Below are positions 1 to 12,154 of a stretch of DNA of 64,000 nt, in pieces. The notes beneath the pieces were generated by a model. That model had not been told where the DNA came from. It made no database searches and saw only the letters and a list, made by a program, of their open reading frames with translations. The translations under genes and the position numbers were made by a program. Origin of the DNA: Choristoneura fumiferana (taxonomy: Eukaryota > Arthropoda > Insecta > Lepidoptera > Tortricidae); the NCBI RefSeq assembly GCF_025370935.1, contig NC_133472.1, positions 12,860,476 through 12,924,475 on the forward strand, read 5' to 3'. How positions within the stretch are numbered: the stretch's first letter is position 1; each line of letters begins with the position of its first letter.

Positions 1-2152
1 TAAGCAGCGTCTTGAATATTATGTAGAACATAATGGATTGCTTCCAAACAATCAGTATGGTTTTCGTAGAGGTCGTTCAGCACGTGAAAGCATATCTTTG
101 TTTCATTTAGATATACTGAAAAGCATCAAAACTAACAACAACTTATTTCAGTGTTTTTTGATATTACTGGTGCTTTTAACAATGTAAATATTGATATTTT
201 ATGTACAGAACTTTTAAATATATGTATTCCAGTTAAAGTTGTACAGTGGATTCAAAAATTTCTATCTTGTAGAAAGTGTTTGTGAAGTATGATGGTGATT
301 GTTTGGTCCTCGACTATCTTCCATAGGAGTTTGTCAGGGTGGAATTTTATCCCCTCTGATCTTCATTCTGTAATATACGTCGCTTAAATTGGTAATGGGT
401 CCTAATATCAAAAATTTACAATTTGCTGATGACCTTGTTGTATATTTATCTGGAAAATTTTTAACACAATAATAAATAACTTAAACTTAGCATTAACAAA
501 ACTCCATAATTACCTCTCTTATTTAAATCTCGCAGTTAATCCATCTAAGTCTAAAAGTTGTCGTTTTTGGTCTAAAATCTAAAGCTACTTTGCCCTCTTT
601 ATTGTATAATAATACACCTCTGCCAATAGTCACAGATACTAAGTTTTTGGGTGTGTATATTTTGTCACAATTTATCCTGGAAAAAAATATGCTGAGCATT
701 TAGAAGTCAAAGCCATAAAGCTTTTAATATCCTTAAGTCATTGCGTGGTACAAAATGGGGGGCTGACCCCAAAATATTACTTATGCTTTATAAATCTTTA
801 GTTCGCAGTCATTTTGAATATGGGTTTATGTGTTTTGCTTCAGACCATAAAAATTATAGAGAGTTTAGAAAAAATTCAAAAATAAGTGCATGCGTGTTGA
901 CTGGAGCATTTAAAACCACTCCTATTGTTTCATTACAAGTAGAGTGTAATCTCCCTCCAGTAACAATAAGACTTGCATATTTGAAGAAAGATTTGTTTGT
1001 AAAACTACATGCTGAATATGACAACCACCTTTTAAAAGAACTCTTGAATATTAATCTATTGCCTTTCCAAAAATCTTTTTATGTTTTGCAGGGCCTATCT
1101 GAATTTAGCAGTTTTTTAAAATCAAATTAGTATACATAAAAGCAATAACCACTTACCTGCTTTCGATGGGCCTTATGAAGTAAATTTAGTCCTATAAATG
1201 TTGTGATTGATAATGGTCTCTCCAGAAAGGAACAAGTATATGAGAAATTAGCTTCATGGAATGGTTTTTTAAATTAATTTATACAGATGGATCAAAGAAT
1301 GAGTCTAGTGTATCTTCAGCTAATATACAACTCCGAAAACAAAATGGGTTCTTGGTTTCAAATTAGACAAGCATGCTAGTATTTTTCACAGCTTGAGGCA
1401 TTTGCTTCTTGTGCACTGAAGCACATATCAAAGGCAAAAGAGGCATGTAAATGGGTAATTGTCAGTGATAGTATGAGTGTATTAAAAGCTATAAAAAATA
1501 ATAAAGTAAAATCTAATACAAATTCATTAATTTTTCTAATTAAAGATCTTTGGTCTGAGCTTCACTTAAAAACAACAATTTGTTATCGAATTCATGTATG
1601 GACTCCTTTCACATATTAGGCGTATCTTGGTAACGAAAATGCAGATTTCTTGGCTCAGTCAATTGCAAACTCTTCTCCTATTGACGTTAGTTTTGATGTC
1701 CTACTCCCATATACTGATGCTATTCCAATACTGAAAACAAAGAATGTATGTTCAGTGGAAAAAACAATGGGATCATGTTGTGCAAGCTAGAAAAACAAGG
1801 GTTCTTGGTTATGCTGGCCTTAAATGTAAACATTACAATCTGTATCTTGGTTACGTAACGGTAATATCTATCAGCAATATAAGCTTTTACAGGCACAATC
1901 TGTCGTTCTTTAGGTTAGGTCATTTTCGCACTTCAATCATTCATTTGCATCGTATNNNNNNNNNNNNNNNNNNNNNNNNNNNNNNNNNNNNNNNNNNNNN
2001 NNNNNNNNNNNNNNNNNNNNNNNNNNNNNNNNNNNNNNNNNNNNNNNNNNNNNNNAAATTAAATGGTTTAATGAATTAATTTTGAAAAAACAACAGTAAA
2101 ACCTTTTTGTTTTTCCTTTTTGTACAATAAAGAGTATAAACAAACAAACAAA
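1..2152 (+). mobile_element. Decayed non-LTR retrotransposon (LINE) with reverse transcriptase and RNase H, 5' end cut by the window
   Basis: The remains of a LINE second ORF can be read across several frames. Reverse transcriptase signatures appear in order: YGFRRGRSARES near the left edge, FFDITGAFNN around 150-190, QGGILSPL around 340, FADDL around 430. A longer open piece at 741-1130 contains RWGADP/KTTPI-type sequence typical of R1/I/Jockey-like elements. An RNase H domain follows, with IYTDGSK around 1280 and ENADFLAQS around 1640. The 3' end has AATAAA near 2128 and a short AAAC-rich tail. Many frameshifts and stops show it is dead. The RNase H domain argues for an I/R1/LOA-like clade over RTE; the exact clade cannot be set by eye. 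The assembly gap lies near its 3' end. Confidence 0.88.
1956..2055. other. Assembly gap (100 N)
   Basis: Exactly 100 N characters, the usual placeholder for a gap of unknown size. It lies inside the 3' part of the LINE, so the gap probably results from a repeat the assembler could not resolve. Confidence 0.99.
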
Positions 2153-4159
2153 CAACAGTATTTTCAGTAATAACAACCGACTCTAAACTATAGTGGGAAT
2201 CTCACTTCACAACTACCAAAGTGAGTCTGCTGCAGATGTGGATTCAATTTTAATTTTACAAAAAGATAGCAATTAGAGTGATTTGTAACTTAGGTTCACG
2301 TGAATCTATGAAATAGTTTTTTAAAGAAATAGGTACCTATGCCCCTGCCATCGTTTATGTATTTGAAATAGTTGTGTATGTAGAAAAAAATATATGTGAT
2401 TTTGCCATTAACGTCGACAAGAAACATAGGAAAGCTTAAAACTCTAACTTACAGACTGGCTAAAACCAAAATACGTATACGATTTTCTAGCAAAATTCCA
2501 AAATTATATTTTATTACCAGACAAACAAAATTCAAAATTAAAACATTAAAAATTGTTTATTGCATGTCATTCAAGAGTATCTTGCCGGATTCTTGTCAAC
2601 TGAGGTTTTTGTGAACAGCTAGGTAGTAGATTTTTTACATTCATAAACATAAGCACATGATAGCCTCAATTGAATAAAGATATTGTAAATACTTTTAATT
2701 CAAGATTGTGCATTTTTCAATGAGTTTGAAAAAAAAATCGGTCAAGTGCGAATGTACCTAGCTAAATTTTCTGACGGTTATAAAATTTAAGATAAACCTT
2801 TCGGATACATTTCAAACGTAATTATAGTGACATTGTGTGTGAACTACTATCCCAGTAGTTGCCATCTTTAATTTTATTACATACTTAGCAATAGACGTGT
2901 CCACTCATTAGAACGTTTAATCTTAAATTTTTGGTCCCGATCTAATGACGCCAACGGGTCACCCAGTCTAGTTATGTGCGTAAGTGACATTTTTCAACCA
3001 GGGTACGAGGAAATGAGTCTGCTAGTGTATCGTTTTAATCCGATATTAAGTATACAACACAATTTGCCGTTCTACTTTCTCACAGTTATCTAAACTAGCC
3101 GCCATAAATGTCAACTGTAACATCGTGTATTGCTGATCACACGGTAAATCGCAGGCGGTAAGCCTCGGCGCAGCACAATAGTGCCAGCTCGCTTGGTATG
3201 AATAATGCACAGCCCTTACACACGCTTGGGTTGATGACTCCAGCTCACAATACACGGGAGGATCACTCTGTGAGCGTTGCAACCGCTGTTTACCCGTAAT
3301 GATATGTAAGTATACTGACCAGAACAACGTGTAGAGATAAAAATCTTAAATGCCTTTATGAGAGACTATGCTAGTTGTTCAAATAGAAGGTTAGTGGGAA
3401 AACAATTGATTTGTGTACTCACAATAAATAATAGGTACTATGAACTGAAAAGGACATTCCCCCACTTCCGCTCATTTCGTAACATACAACTTTCTTAAAA
3501 AAAATAATATCTATTTGTTATGCTACGCTATACTTTGTAATAATGCTATAAATGATTTCAATTTCTATTATTTCTAAAAGTTCAGCACACAACAAAGCGA
3601 AAAGGTGACGAGAAGTAGATGGCTACAAATAACTCGTATCAGCCCTCGTGACCCATTCTACGAGATCGCACTTGTACTTAATTGTTTCTCTATAGGTGGA
3701 ATGATTGTCATGTGGACGGTAAAACGACATCGCGTTCACCCACTAATAAGAACGTTAAGCAGGAAGGCCCAAAAAAGGGTAAACCATGACCACTACAAGT
3801 GCCTTATTTTTGAGTTAGGTACCAGAGTTTTTAACGTAACAGCATTCTATAGATGTTATGTTTGAATTTTTGTAGGCACGGTTCAAATTTGAGTCGCATT
3901 AAAACTCATGAATTACCTTCTAACTTAAATATAGCGGCTCTAAAACAAATCTCATTTTAAACCACCTATGAATAAGACATTTACCTCCGCTATCACGTAA
4001 AAATAGTAAATATTTTATATGCAACATGCGTCATCTAATTAGTTAATGCGTAGTATATTTATATATTAGTTATCATTAATTTTCAACAAGCTGTTGTAAG
4101 CCGTTGACTTGCCGTTGACTCCGTCTGTGAAGAAATTGTTAATCCCTACCCGTGGAACT

Positions 4160-4312
4160 GTGTAATTTTCAGGTATAAAAAGTATTTATGTTCTACTCAG
4201 GGTCTCAAACTATCTCCATACCAAATTTCATCTCAATAGGTTTAGTTTTTTGAGCGTGAAGAGGTAACAGACAGACAGAGTTATTTTCGCATATATAATA
4301 CATATTAGTTTG
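4160..4312. repeat. Dispersed lepidopteran repeat fragment
   Basis: It contains the block CCAAATTTCATCTCAATAGG followed by GAGCGTGAAGAGGTAACAGA and a run of GACA units. This is a very common ending of dispersed elements in moth and butterfly genomes. No ends or duplication could be fixed. Confidence 0.5.
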
Positions 4313-5947
4313 CCTGTGGATATCGGGTTTCTAGTGTTTGATAATATTATTTTCGAAATTTTCTACAAACTTTAAAATGGTTTTAAGGGTAGGGATTCAA
4401 ACAAAAGAAATTAGGTATGAAGTCAGTTTGTAGCTCTACACCCTTTAGCTTTTAATAGTTCACAGTATTGTTTAAAGTTGTCATCATTTTTTTCTAAAAA
4501 GGACAAAGACATGTTTTGCGGTTATTGTATGACTAATACTACGCTCCGTTTATTTTGTTTGCTTAGTGAATCATCTTAACTTTTACCTTTGGCCAGCCGG
4601 CGTGCTCGTGCTCAAGCCCACATATATAAAAATTAAGTAGGCAGACTTCCTTAGAAACAACATTTTTCTTTGGCTTGTATTTGAATACCTATCTATACTG
4701 ACACAACTAGGTAAGCAAGATTGACAAAGGTGCAACTTGGTATTTGCATACAAAGCCTTTGACTTGATGGTAAAAAGTTATATCCTCAGTTATCTTCTGA
4801 ATATCTCTGGCAATATTAGTTGGATTTTCCAAGCGAACGCACAGCTTTTACAGAAGAGTGGCGCCTGCGCTTCGTAAGCTCGACGCTACGGTATTTGTTT
4901 ACAAACTTGAGTGTACATAATCAACTTGCATATCAGCATAATAATGTCGAGTTGCCACACATTTCAGAGCGAGCGCAAGGCTCAAATCAAACCTGTGCAT
5001 TTTAACGGGAAAGCGACAATTTAGCGTTTAACATGTTTGAAATACTCTCATTTAACTTATTTCTCACTAAATTAACTTGAAGACAAGTATACCTACGTAC
5101 TTACTTAGGTAATTCTCGTACCGTATTCCGTAATTTAAATTCTGCAAAGACTTCTCTGATACGGCGCAAAGGATGTTAATTACTCTAAAAATATCATCCG
5201 AACCGAAGATTTATAAATAGAAACTTCACTTATTCACAAAATGCGTTTCTGTTTATAAGTGTAAATTCTCCGCAAAAAACTCATTTCCTTTATTGTAACA
5301 AATGAAATTGTGGCTTTGGGTTATAACACTGAGTAATCAGTGAAATCCCATGAACAATAATAATTCGAGTAATTCGTTTACGAATTGGGCCGTTCGGCGA
5401 AGCGAAGAGGGCCGGCTGTGCATGTCAATGGCGTTTTTAACAAAGCACACGCAGAGATCCGATGCGATAACTGCACAATGGTCGGTCGACACACCGCGCT
5501 ACTCCTGCAAGGTCTCGCGCATGTAGTAAGACCGCAAGTCAAGTTATGTAGATTAAGACATAAAACAAAACACGTCGAAGAATCCTTTTCTTAATCAAAA
5601 GGCTTATGCCTGTGAAGCTGAGCAGGTAACGGTAGATACACCTCAGGGTAGAGTTCACGCTTGACTGCGAAAACAAACTGTATGAGCATGAAGCTACCGC
5701 AAACCACAAATCTTGAAGCCCATGTACAGTCAGTGCCCTAACATAAGTAACCACTTTTCTATACAACTACTTAGTATGAAAAAGTGGATAAGTACATAAG
5801 TTAGGGAACCGACCGTACCTACATTTTAACAATTATCAACTTTATATCGTGAGTTTTTTCACTTTACCATGAACTCACACGAGTTGACGACATATTCAAC
5901 GATGGTCTGAGTTTCCGTCGTACATAACACGGTATAAGTTAAAGCTA

Positions 5948-6004
5948 GAAACCCACTGACAGCGGAGGCGGAGCGGTGCGGCGCCTCCGCTATCAGTGGG
6001 TTTC
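5948..6004. repeat. Short perfect-type hairpin
   Basis: The arms GAAACCCACTGACAGCGGAG and its near-complement are separated by a roughly 11-nt GC-rich loop; there is one mismatch in the arms. This is probably the core of a small foldback element. Confidence 0.7.
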
Positions 6005-6693
6005 ATTCAAGCTTAATAGAAGGGAAGGCGGGTATAGTTACCGTAAGGTCGAGGTACTTTGGCCCTAAAGGGTAAATTTAGCCCTTGAGATTAACTCGGT
6101 CCTAGTTTAATTACTGCTTTCAGAATATGGCTCTGTGCCATGTGTTAGATGTTAATTGATCGATCATTTTTGTATGTCTTTATTTTACGTTTTATTTCAA
6201 GTTTTTATGTGGTTTTCATATGGGTCAAAGTAACCCTCCAATTGGTCAAAGTACCCCGCACTTACGGTACTAAAGGGTAATGGGGACCTATATTGGATTG
6301 TGAAGTTTAGGTGCAAAAACGAAAAAAAGTTTATGTTAACTATGCCCTTTTTTGTGCGAGGAGAGCGTGTGCAAATTTTCAAAAATGAAAAATATAGTCA
6401 CATGGACTCAAGCGCATCAAACATTCATAAAGTATACGTCCTGCGTCTATCTAATAACCGAGAGGTATTAATCTGACGGGTGGGGGGTGGGGGTGGCCGT
6501 AAAAAGGGGTAGAAAAAAAACTATTCGAGCGTATCAGATATTCAGAGGGAATGTTAAGAGAACCTGAACCTGAAACATTTCCTAGTCAAATGACTAACGA
6601 CTTAAGACGCCACCAAAAGCAAGACCGATTTTTTTAAATGACTACAAAAACGTGATCTTGAAATACTCGAGCGCGTCAGATTTTTATACAGCT

Positions 6694-6819
6694 GGGCTAC
6701 TACGAAACTCGTAACTCGAAGTTCGTGTCGTGCTGTCCCTCTGACACTTACACTATTTAGTACGAGAGCGAGAGGGACCGCACAACACGAACTTCGAATT
6801 ACGAGTTTCGTAGTAGCCC
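6694..6819. mobile_element. Foldback MITE, family M1 (copy 1 of 3)
   Basis: This 126-bp element has long inverted arms starting GGGCTACTACGAAACTCG. Related copies sit at 15862-15988 and 48271-48394. All share the inner block ACGAGAGCGAGAGGGACCG. Confidence 0.8.
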
Positions 6820-7869
6820 TGCAGATGGTTCAGCGAGGTTGAGCTAAATTAAAATCTGACAATTATATGAAGGGAATTCGTTGATCTGACCAGTTGAAAA
6901 AAATGTAGGTTGTTTCTTTTTTATTATTATTACTGAATGTAATAAAGATATATATAAATGTATAGAAATTTCTTAATACAAAAATATTTTAAAGAAAAAA
7001 ATCTAAAAGAAAGTTTCTTCGTGTTCATCGTCACTGGATTCATTTTGGATTTGGTCAATTTTCTCGTCATCTCGTGATTCTGTTGATTGTAAATTTTGAC
7101 ATATTTGTAAGTTGTCCGACAAAGATTGAATATGTACCCATTTCATGGTTAGTGAATGTTTCTTGATTGAAAATAATATTTTTTGTCCTTGTGAGCGTGC
7201 CGCGCAGCACTGCCTAGGCGCGGTGAGCTTTTACCACGTCAATACCCATCATTTCGTCGCCAGTGTTAAATTTATAACTCGTATTGAAAATCGTTATTTA
7301 TTCTCTGGCAGATGACACAAACATCAAAACGTAACCGAGGAAACAAAGCATAAAGTAATAGAATAATATCGATGGTGGAAGTCTCAATTGACGTAAGGGA
7401 CAAAATGCTACTTTTCAGGAGAGCGAAAAGAAGTTTTTGGTAATTTTCAACCCTCACAGCATTGTTAATGTTTAACTTACCAGCGGACGTTTAATTACGT
7501 AAAATCTTGAATTTTCTTGCTTTTCAACGTGAAACTATAGACATTTTCGTAAAAGCTTACAAAATAGCTGTCCCTTACGCTGTACGGGTGGTTACCCCAT
7601 AAAACGTAAATAAATAAATAATTTACCGATTTTTGGTCTTATAGGCATTTTATAATTTTATTTGCTACAAATTTGGACGTAAAGTTCCTGTAGAATTTAA
7701 AAAAAAATAGTGAATTAACTCAAAGAACCACTTTAATTACCTATTTAAAATAACGCGCAAAAGCCATAATTTTGTACGTTCCCCTTAAAAAATATGTAAT
7801 TTGTAACATTTTCTTTAAATGGACATTAATAAGTTAAAAGTTAAATAAAACTCAAATAAATTTTATAAA

Positions 7870-8060
7870 CGTTTTTAAACTTTCGTGATTCTCACTCATA
7901 GTCAAAATACCACCAACGGGACTTATCACGCCTAACACACACGAGTAATATTTACCTGACGTTTCGGCAACACTGCAGTGGCCGTGGCTCACGAGTGGAC
8001 TGAAGTGTGGGGTGTCAAGTCTGCCTAGCAGCGCGAGTCCTTCGAACTACCCGCACTTGA
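7870..8060. repeat. Half copy of foldback element M13
   Basis: It shares the stretch TCATAGTCAAAATACCAC, the ACACACGAGTAATATTTA block, GACGTTTCGGCAACA and GGCCGTGG with the element at 46487-46659. The second inverted arm is missing here, so this copy is truncated or diverged. Confidence 0.6.
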
Positions 8061-8539
8061 TCACTAATAGTACCAGCACTCGTATCACGAACTACCCGCA
8101 ATTGTGATTTTTATTTTCACCCATCACACCGACTCACAACACTCATCACCCGACGTCGACACTTATAATAACAGGATTCCACGAAGATGAAAGCTTATAT
8201 CCATCGTCCCGGTTGACATTTTTTTATGCTTTTTTATTTCAACTGCTTCACGTACCAATCTTGAGTAGAAATGACGTTCCGTGGACAGAATTTTGGGATT
8301 GTGAAGCTCAATCCAGTGGTTTGGTCCTGACTCCAACAATATGCTCGGCTATGGCTGACTTGTTTGTTTATAGCTGAGAGGGTCAAGGAAGATATTGCAG
8401 CTGTTAAAAATCGCCAAGTAAATAAGTTTTTTTTTATCCCGGAAAATAGCATAGTTCCGGGGGGTAGCGATAAACGAACTGATGATGTTGTTGATGACGA
8501 TGATGATGAAATGATTTTTCACTATCACCACTGGCGTAC

Positions 8540-9085
8540 TAACTCTGCTTGCTTGCATTATTGCTTACATGCTTGCTTGCTTGCTTGCTTGCATGCTTGC
8601 TTGCATGTTTGATTGCATGCTTGCTTGCACTATTTCTTGCACATTTGGGAGTATTCTTGCTTGATTTGTTGTTTGCATGCATGCTTGCCTTCTGGCTTCA
8701 CGCTTGCTTGCATGCATTCTTGCACTATTTATGCTTCCTCTAACACACTGATTGCAGCTGTGAGGGAGTGGGACGCCAGCCCGCTTCATGAGCGCTGGAG
8801 GAGATACCATAGACCGGTCATCGCGGGATCGGGGTAACCCGCGATGTTCATCTAACCCAGACCGATAAAATTGCATGTTTATTGATTTGATTGACAAAAT
8901 TACATGCTCACTTGCAAGCCTGCTTTGGTGGTTGCTTACATGCTCACTTGCAAGCCTGCTTAGGTGGTTGCTTACATGCTTGCTTGCTTGCTTGCTTGCT
9001 TGCATGCTTGCTTGCATGCTTTCTTGCACGCTTGCTTGCACTATTTCTTGCACATTTGGGAGTATGCTTGCTTGAGTTGTTGTTT
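8540..9085. repeat. TTGC/GCTTGCATGC tandem array in two blocks
   Basis: Two arrays of the tetramer TTGC with interspersed GCATGC, at about 8545-8730 and 8860-9085, flank about 130 bp of non-repetitive sequence. A 40-bp block beginning CACTATTTCTTGCACATTTG and ending in TTGCTTGA appears in both arrays, so the unit was duplicated. All six frames are open over much of it because the unit has no stop codon; the open frames on both strands here are repeat artefacts, not genes. Confidence 0.85.
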
Positions 9086-9221
9086 CAATCACTACAAGTT
9101 CTAAAAGTTATCTGTTTTGATGCCTCCTACGACCTAACATTAACAAGGTATTTTAATGAACTAAAAGAAGCAAGCTAGGTATTTTACTTTAAGTTACACC
9201 CATAAAGTAACCTCAATTTTT

Positions 9222-9510
9222 AAAATGTCTGTTTGTTACTGTCCCTTACGACTAACAATTTACTCTAGTTTTAGCTTTTGATGTCCCTTACGCCCATAAG
9301 AGTATTCCTTATTTTATAAGTTGCTGGTTTAATGCCCTTACGACGTACCAATTACACCTTTTTTTAAAATGTCTGTTTGCTACTGCCCCTTACGATTGAC
9401 AATTTACTCTAGCTCTTGCTTTTTATACCCCTTACGCCCATAAAAGTATTTATTGTTTAATAAATTGCTGTTTTTTAATGTCCCTTACGACGTTCCGATT
9501 ATACAATTTT
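9222..9510. repeat. Direct duplication with 144-bp period
   Basis: Two copies start at 9222 and 9366 (AAAATGTCTGTTTGYTACTG). Each contains the CCCTTACGA, CAATTTACTCTAG and CCTTACGCCCATAA blocks, with moderate divergence. They are part of the CCCTTACG-rich region. Confidence 0.75.
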
Positions 9511-9561
9511 TAACCCTCAACATACATAATTAATTATACAGGCCAATTATTATTATGTATG

Positions 9562-9608
9562 CATCATCATCTCGGCCTATATAAGTCCCACTGCTGGGCA
9601 CAGGCTTT
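9562..9608 (-). mobile_element. 3' tail of a tRNA-derived SINE, family S1
   Basis: This is the reverse complement of the tail found at 53890-53936: CCCAGCAGTGGGAC followed by TATATAGGC and a GATGAT tail. Only the 3' end is present, as expected of a 5'-truncated insertion. Confidence 0.75.
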
Positions 9609-10399
9609 CTTTATTAGGATCTGTCAGGACAGCTTAAAATAAACAAAGTAGCTAAGAGAATTTACCTCAACATCCTTGACTGAAATTTCATTACGGAAAT
9701 GTTAGCTCGACGTCAAGCCATTAGGGGATCCATCAACTTAATCTTCTTTTTTTGTTTTGCTTTTGGCATCTTATAAAAAATACGCGCGTTGACAAAAAAC
9801 AAACGTAGGCAATCAAATACGTCCTCCGTGTTTGACGTGTCTGGCACGACTGACCGAATGTGCAATGCGCAAACGCTCGGCGCGTGGAAGGTAGGTATCG
9901 CGTTAGTATTTTGATGTTAGGTACAAGAAATAGGTACAGGCGGTAAGGTTACGCCCAACAACTTCTTGCTTTTTTATCTTATTCGTTATAAAATGTTGGG
10001 GTGTAAAGGGCAATGAAACAATAATTGACCCATACGCCCTTTATTATATTTGTTTGTTTTTTTTTTAACGACATGAGCCGAGTCGTAAAGGACATATGAG
10101 ACTGCACAGCCCCTTACGACCCAAATATTAAAAAAATAATACATTTACGCCATTTTTTGCAGCTAAACATTTTATATCATGTCCCTTAAGCTATTTTATT
10201 TTAAAATAATAAATGTTGATAACAGCAAAAGTAAGGGGCGTATCGTAAACTTGAATACTACCAATCGACAGAGAAAAAAAAACTCTAATTTTTTATGTTT
10301 AAAAGTGATTTTCGGTATTTTGTCCCTTACGCCAATTGAGACTTCCACCATCGATATGAAATATAAAAGATATATATCAAGAACGAACACGTTATTATG

Positions 10400-12148
10400 A
10401 TCAGCTGAAATGGCATCATGGCGACAGACGGTACTAGTGTGGGGACCATGCGAGAGAGTAAGATATAAAAAAAATTAGAAGGAATGAGAGGCGCAGAGTG
10501 GGAAATACACAGTTCTCAATAGCTGTACGCTCCAGGCTTTATTGATAGTTTTAGCTCAATTGAATAGAGAAAATCGTCAGATTTAATGTCTTCCGTAATA
10601 AACAAGGATTTCCTTTAAAATAAAAATAAAATCGCGCTTGAATATTTCGAGAAGTTATTTTATTATAACTTTGTGACTTTCGCATTTTTTATGTCACGCT
10701 TAAATAGTCAGATTATTGAAATGTACACTTCTCCATATAATTAACTTACCTTTTCTTAATCTGACGCGGTCGAGTTTTTCAAAGGGTTGTTTTTTTACTA
10801 ATCTGATCGGCTACCTACCCTCAACGCACGCCCCTATATTAAGTGTTCATATTATAGTGGTGGGGCACATCACACACAGGATGCAAGGATTCTCCCTATA
10901 TGGTTTTCTGACGCGCTTGAGTAGGAAACCGCACAATCCCCTATTGGGCTCCCCTACTTAATTCGAACATACTTTAGCTCGAAGCCGCAGAAGCTAACCC
11001 ATATTGCAAGTTCCGTACCTACGGCCCAATTGAATTTTTAATGATCCAATATTACGATGCTATAATGTGTTTTCATAAGTCACAGGCACAGGAGAGAGAG
11101 ACGATTGGACGCGACCGTAGCTGGTATAAACAATAGGAAATCCTTTTTCTAGCAGTGGGCAATTAATACTGGCTAACGCGTTCTATTATTTAATGTTTTG
11201 TATGTTATCATGTGTTCTGTCTTACACGATATGTATAAGATGAAGTTAGTGCTAATTTTGGGTTAATGCCCTGACACGAAATGAGTTAACTATACCTAGT
11301 AAAAATTAGTAACCGAAAATACATTGAGGACGATAACTGTACCTACTGTACATAAAGAGAGCCTAACGAAGTAGTTACACATATTTAACACGTACATAAG
11401 CAAGTACAGTTAGTAGCAACCAAGTTTAGAATATACTTAGTGATTCATTCGGTAATGTGTTAGTAAATAATTAATTAATCAAAATTTCTGTAGTGTCTAT
11501 TAAACTTCTACGGCTGACTGCCTCTTAGTAAGTAGATAGTCAAAAAATTATCCACGTGAAGGAATAGCCACAAAATAAAAAGTCGTAACTAGGTAGGTAC
11601 CTACTTATTTTCCAGAGAAAATATTGTGGTCATTCTTGTAAATATTTTGCAAATATTGTGAATATAATGCAGAAACAAGAAAACGTACCAGACCCTTACA
11701 GTGTCTTCACTCATACGCTCTCACTTTCCTTAATCATTATTTGTTGTAGTTACTACATACAAAAAAATATATAATAAAAAAGAAGCTGTCTGACTGACAT
11801 ACCAACGCATAGCCCAAAGGCGTATATATGTATGATATGATAGATTTCGACGGATACTTTAGCATACACAGAGATTGTTTCTTTACACTCCATCCTAAAA
11901 TAGGTACCTACCTACTTAGTCTGTTACAAACCGTTACGGTATTTGCGCCAGCGCCGGTACGCCTACAAAATATTTTCATTTCCGAGTTTTAAGATTTATA
12001 TCGACGGTTGAAAGGAGAAATTGACTAGCGACATTTTTGTGAAAATTTTGAAACAGTTCAAACGACAAAGAAAAAAATCTGATTTATCAATCGTCCCGGG
12101 CAAAAAGTATTTCATATCTTTAGCAAAATTCTGCAAATAGGTAGGTAC
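10400..12148. other. AT-rich non-coding stretch
   Basis: No exon, RNA gene or clear repeat with ends was found. It is probably intron of the sialyltransferase gene, since its first coding exon is spliced toward lower coordinates at 12154. Confidence 0.5.
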
Positions 12149-12154
12149 ACTTAC

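Larger units (their letters stand above)
2160..7365. other. Non-coding, repeat-bearing region
   Basis: No exon could be supported on either strand. The longest open frames (for example 3046-3327 minus and 3605-3865 plus) look like chance openings, without conserved motifs or good splice flanks. If the sialyltransferase exon at 12.2-12.9 kb continues leftward, this is part of its intron. It contains the small repeats listed separately. Confidence 0.6.
7366..10357. repeat. 3-kb block bounded by 41-bp inverted repeats and rich in CCCTTACG
   Basis: Positions 7366-7406 and 10317-10357 are inverted copies with one mismatch, including the core CTCAATTGACGTAAGGGACA. Between and within them the octamer CCCTTACG (either strand) recurs about ten times, at roughly 7393, 7570, 9242, 9284, 9339, 9387, 9431, 9482, 10115 and 10322, with variants at 10181 and 10232. 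No transposase is visible. It may be a decayed non-autonomous transposon into which the TTGC tandem array and other repeats expanded, or a complex satellite-like locus. Confidence 0.55.

Noticed and set aside
8565..9092. 175-aa minus-strand frame rich in QASMQASKQAS
   Set aside because: It is a translation of the TTGC tandem array; every frame is open there.
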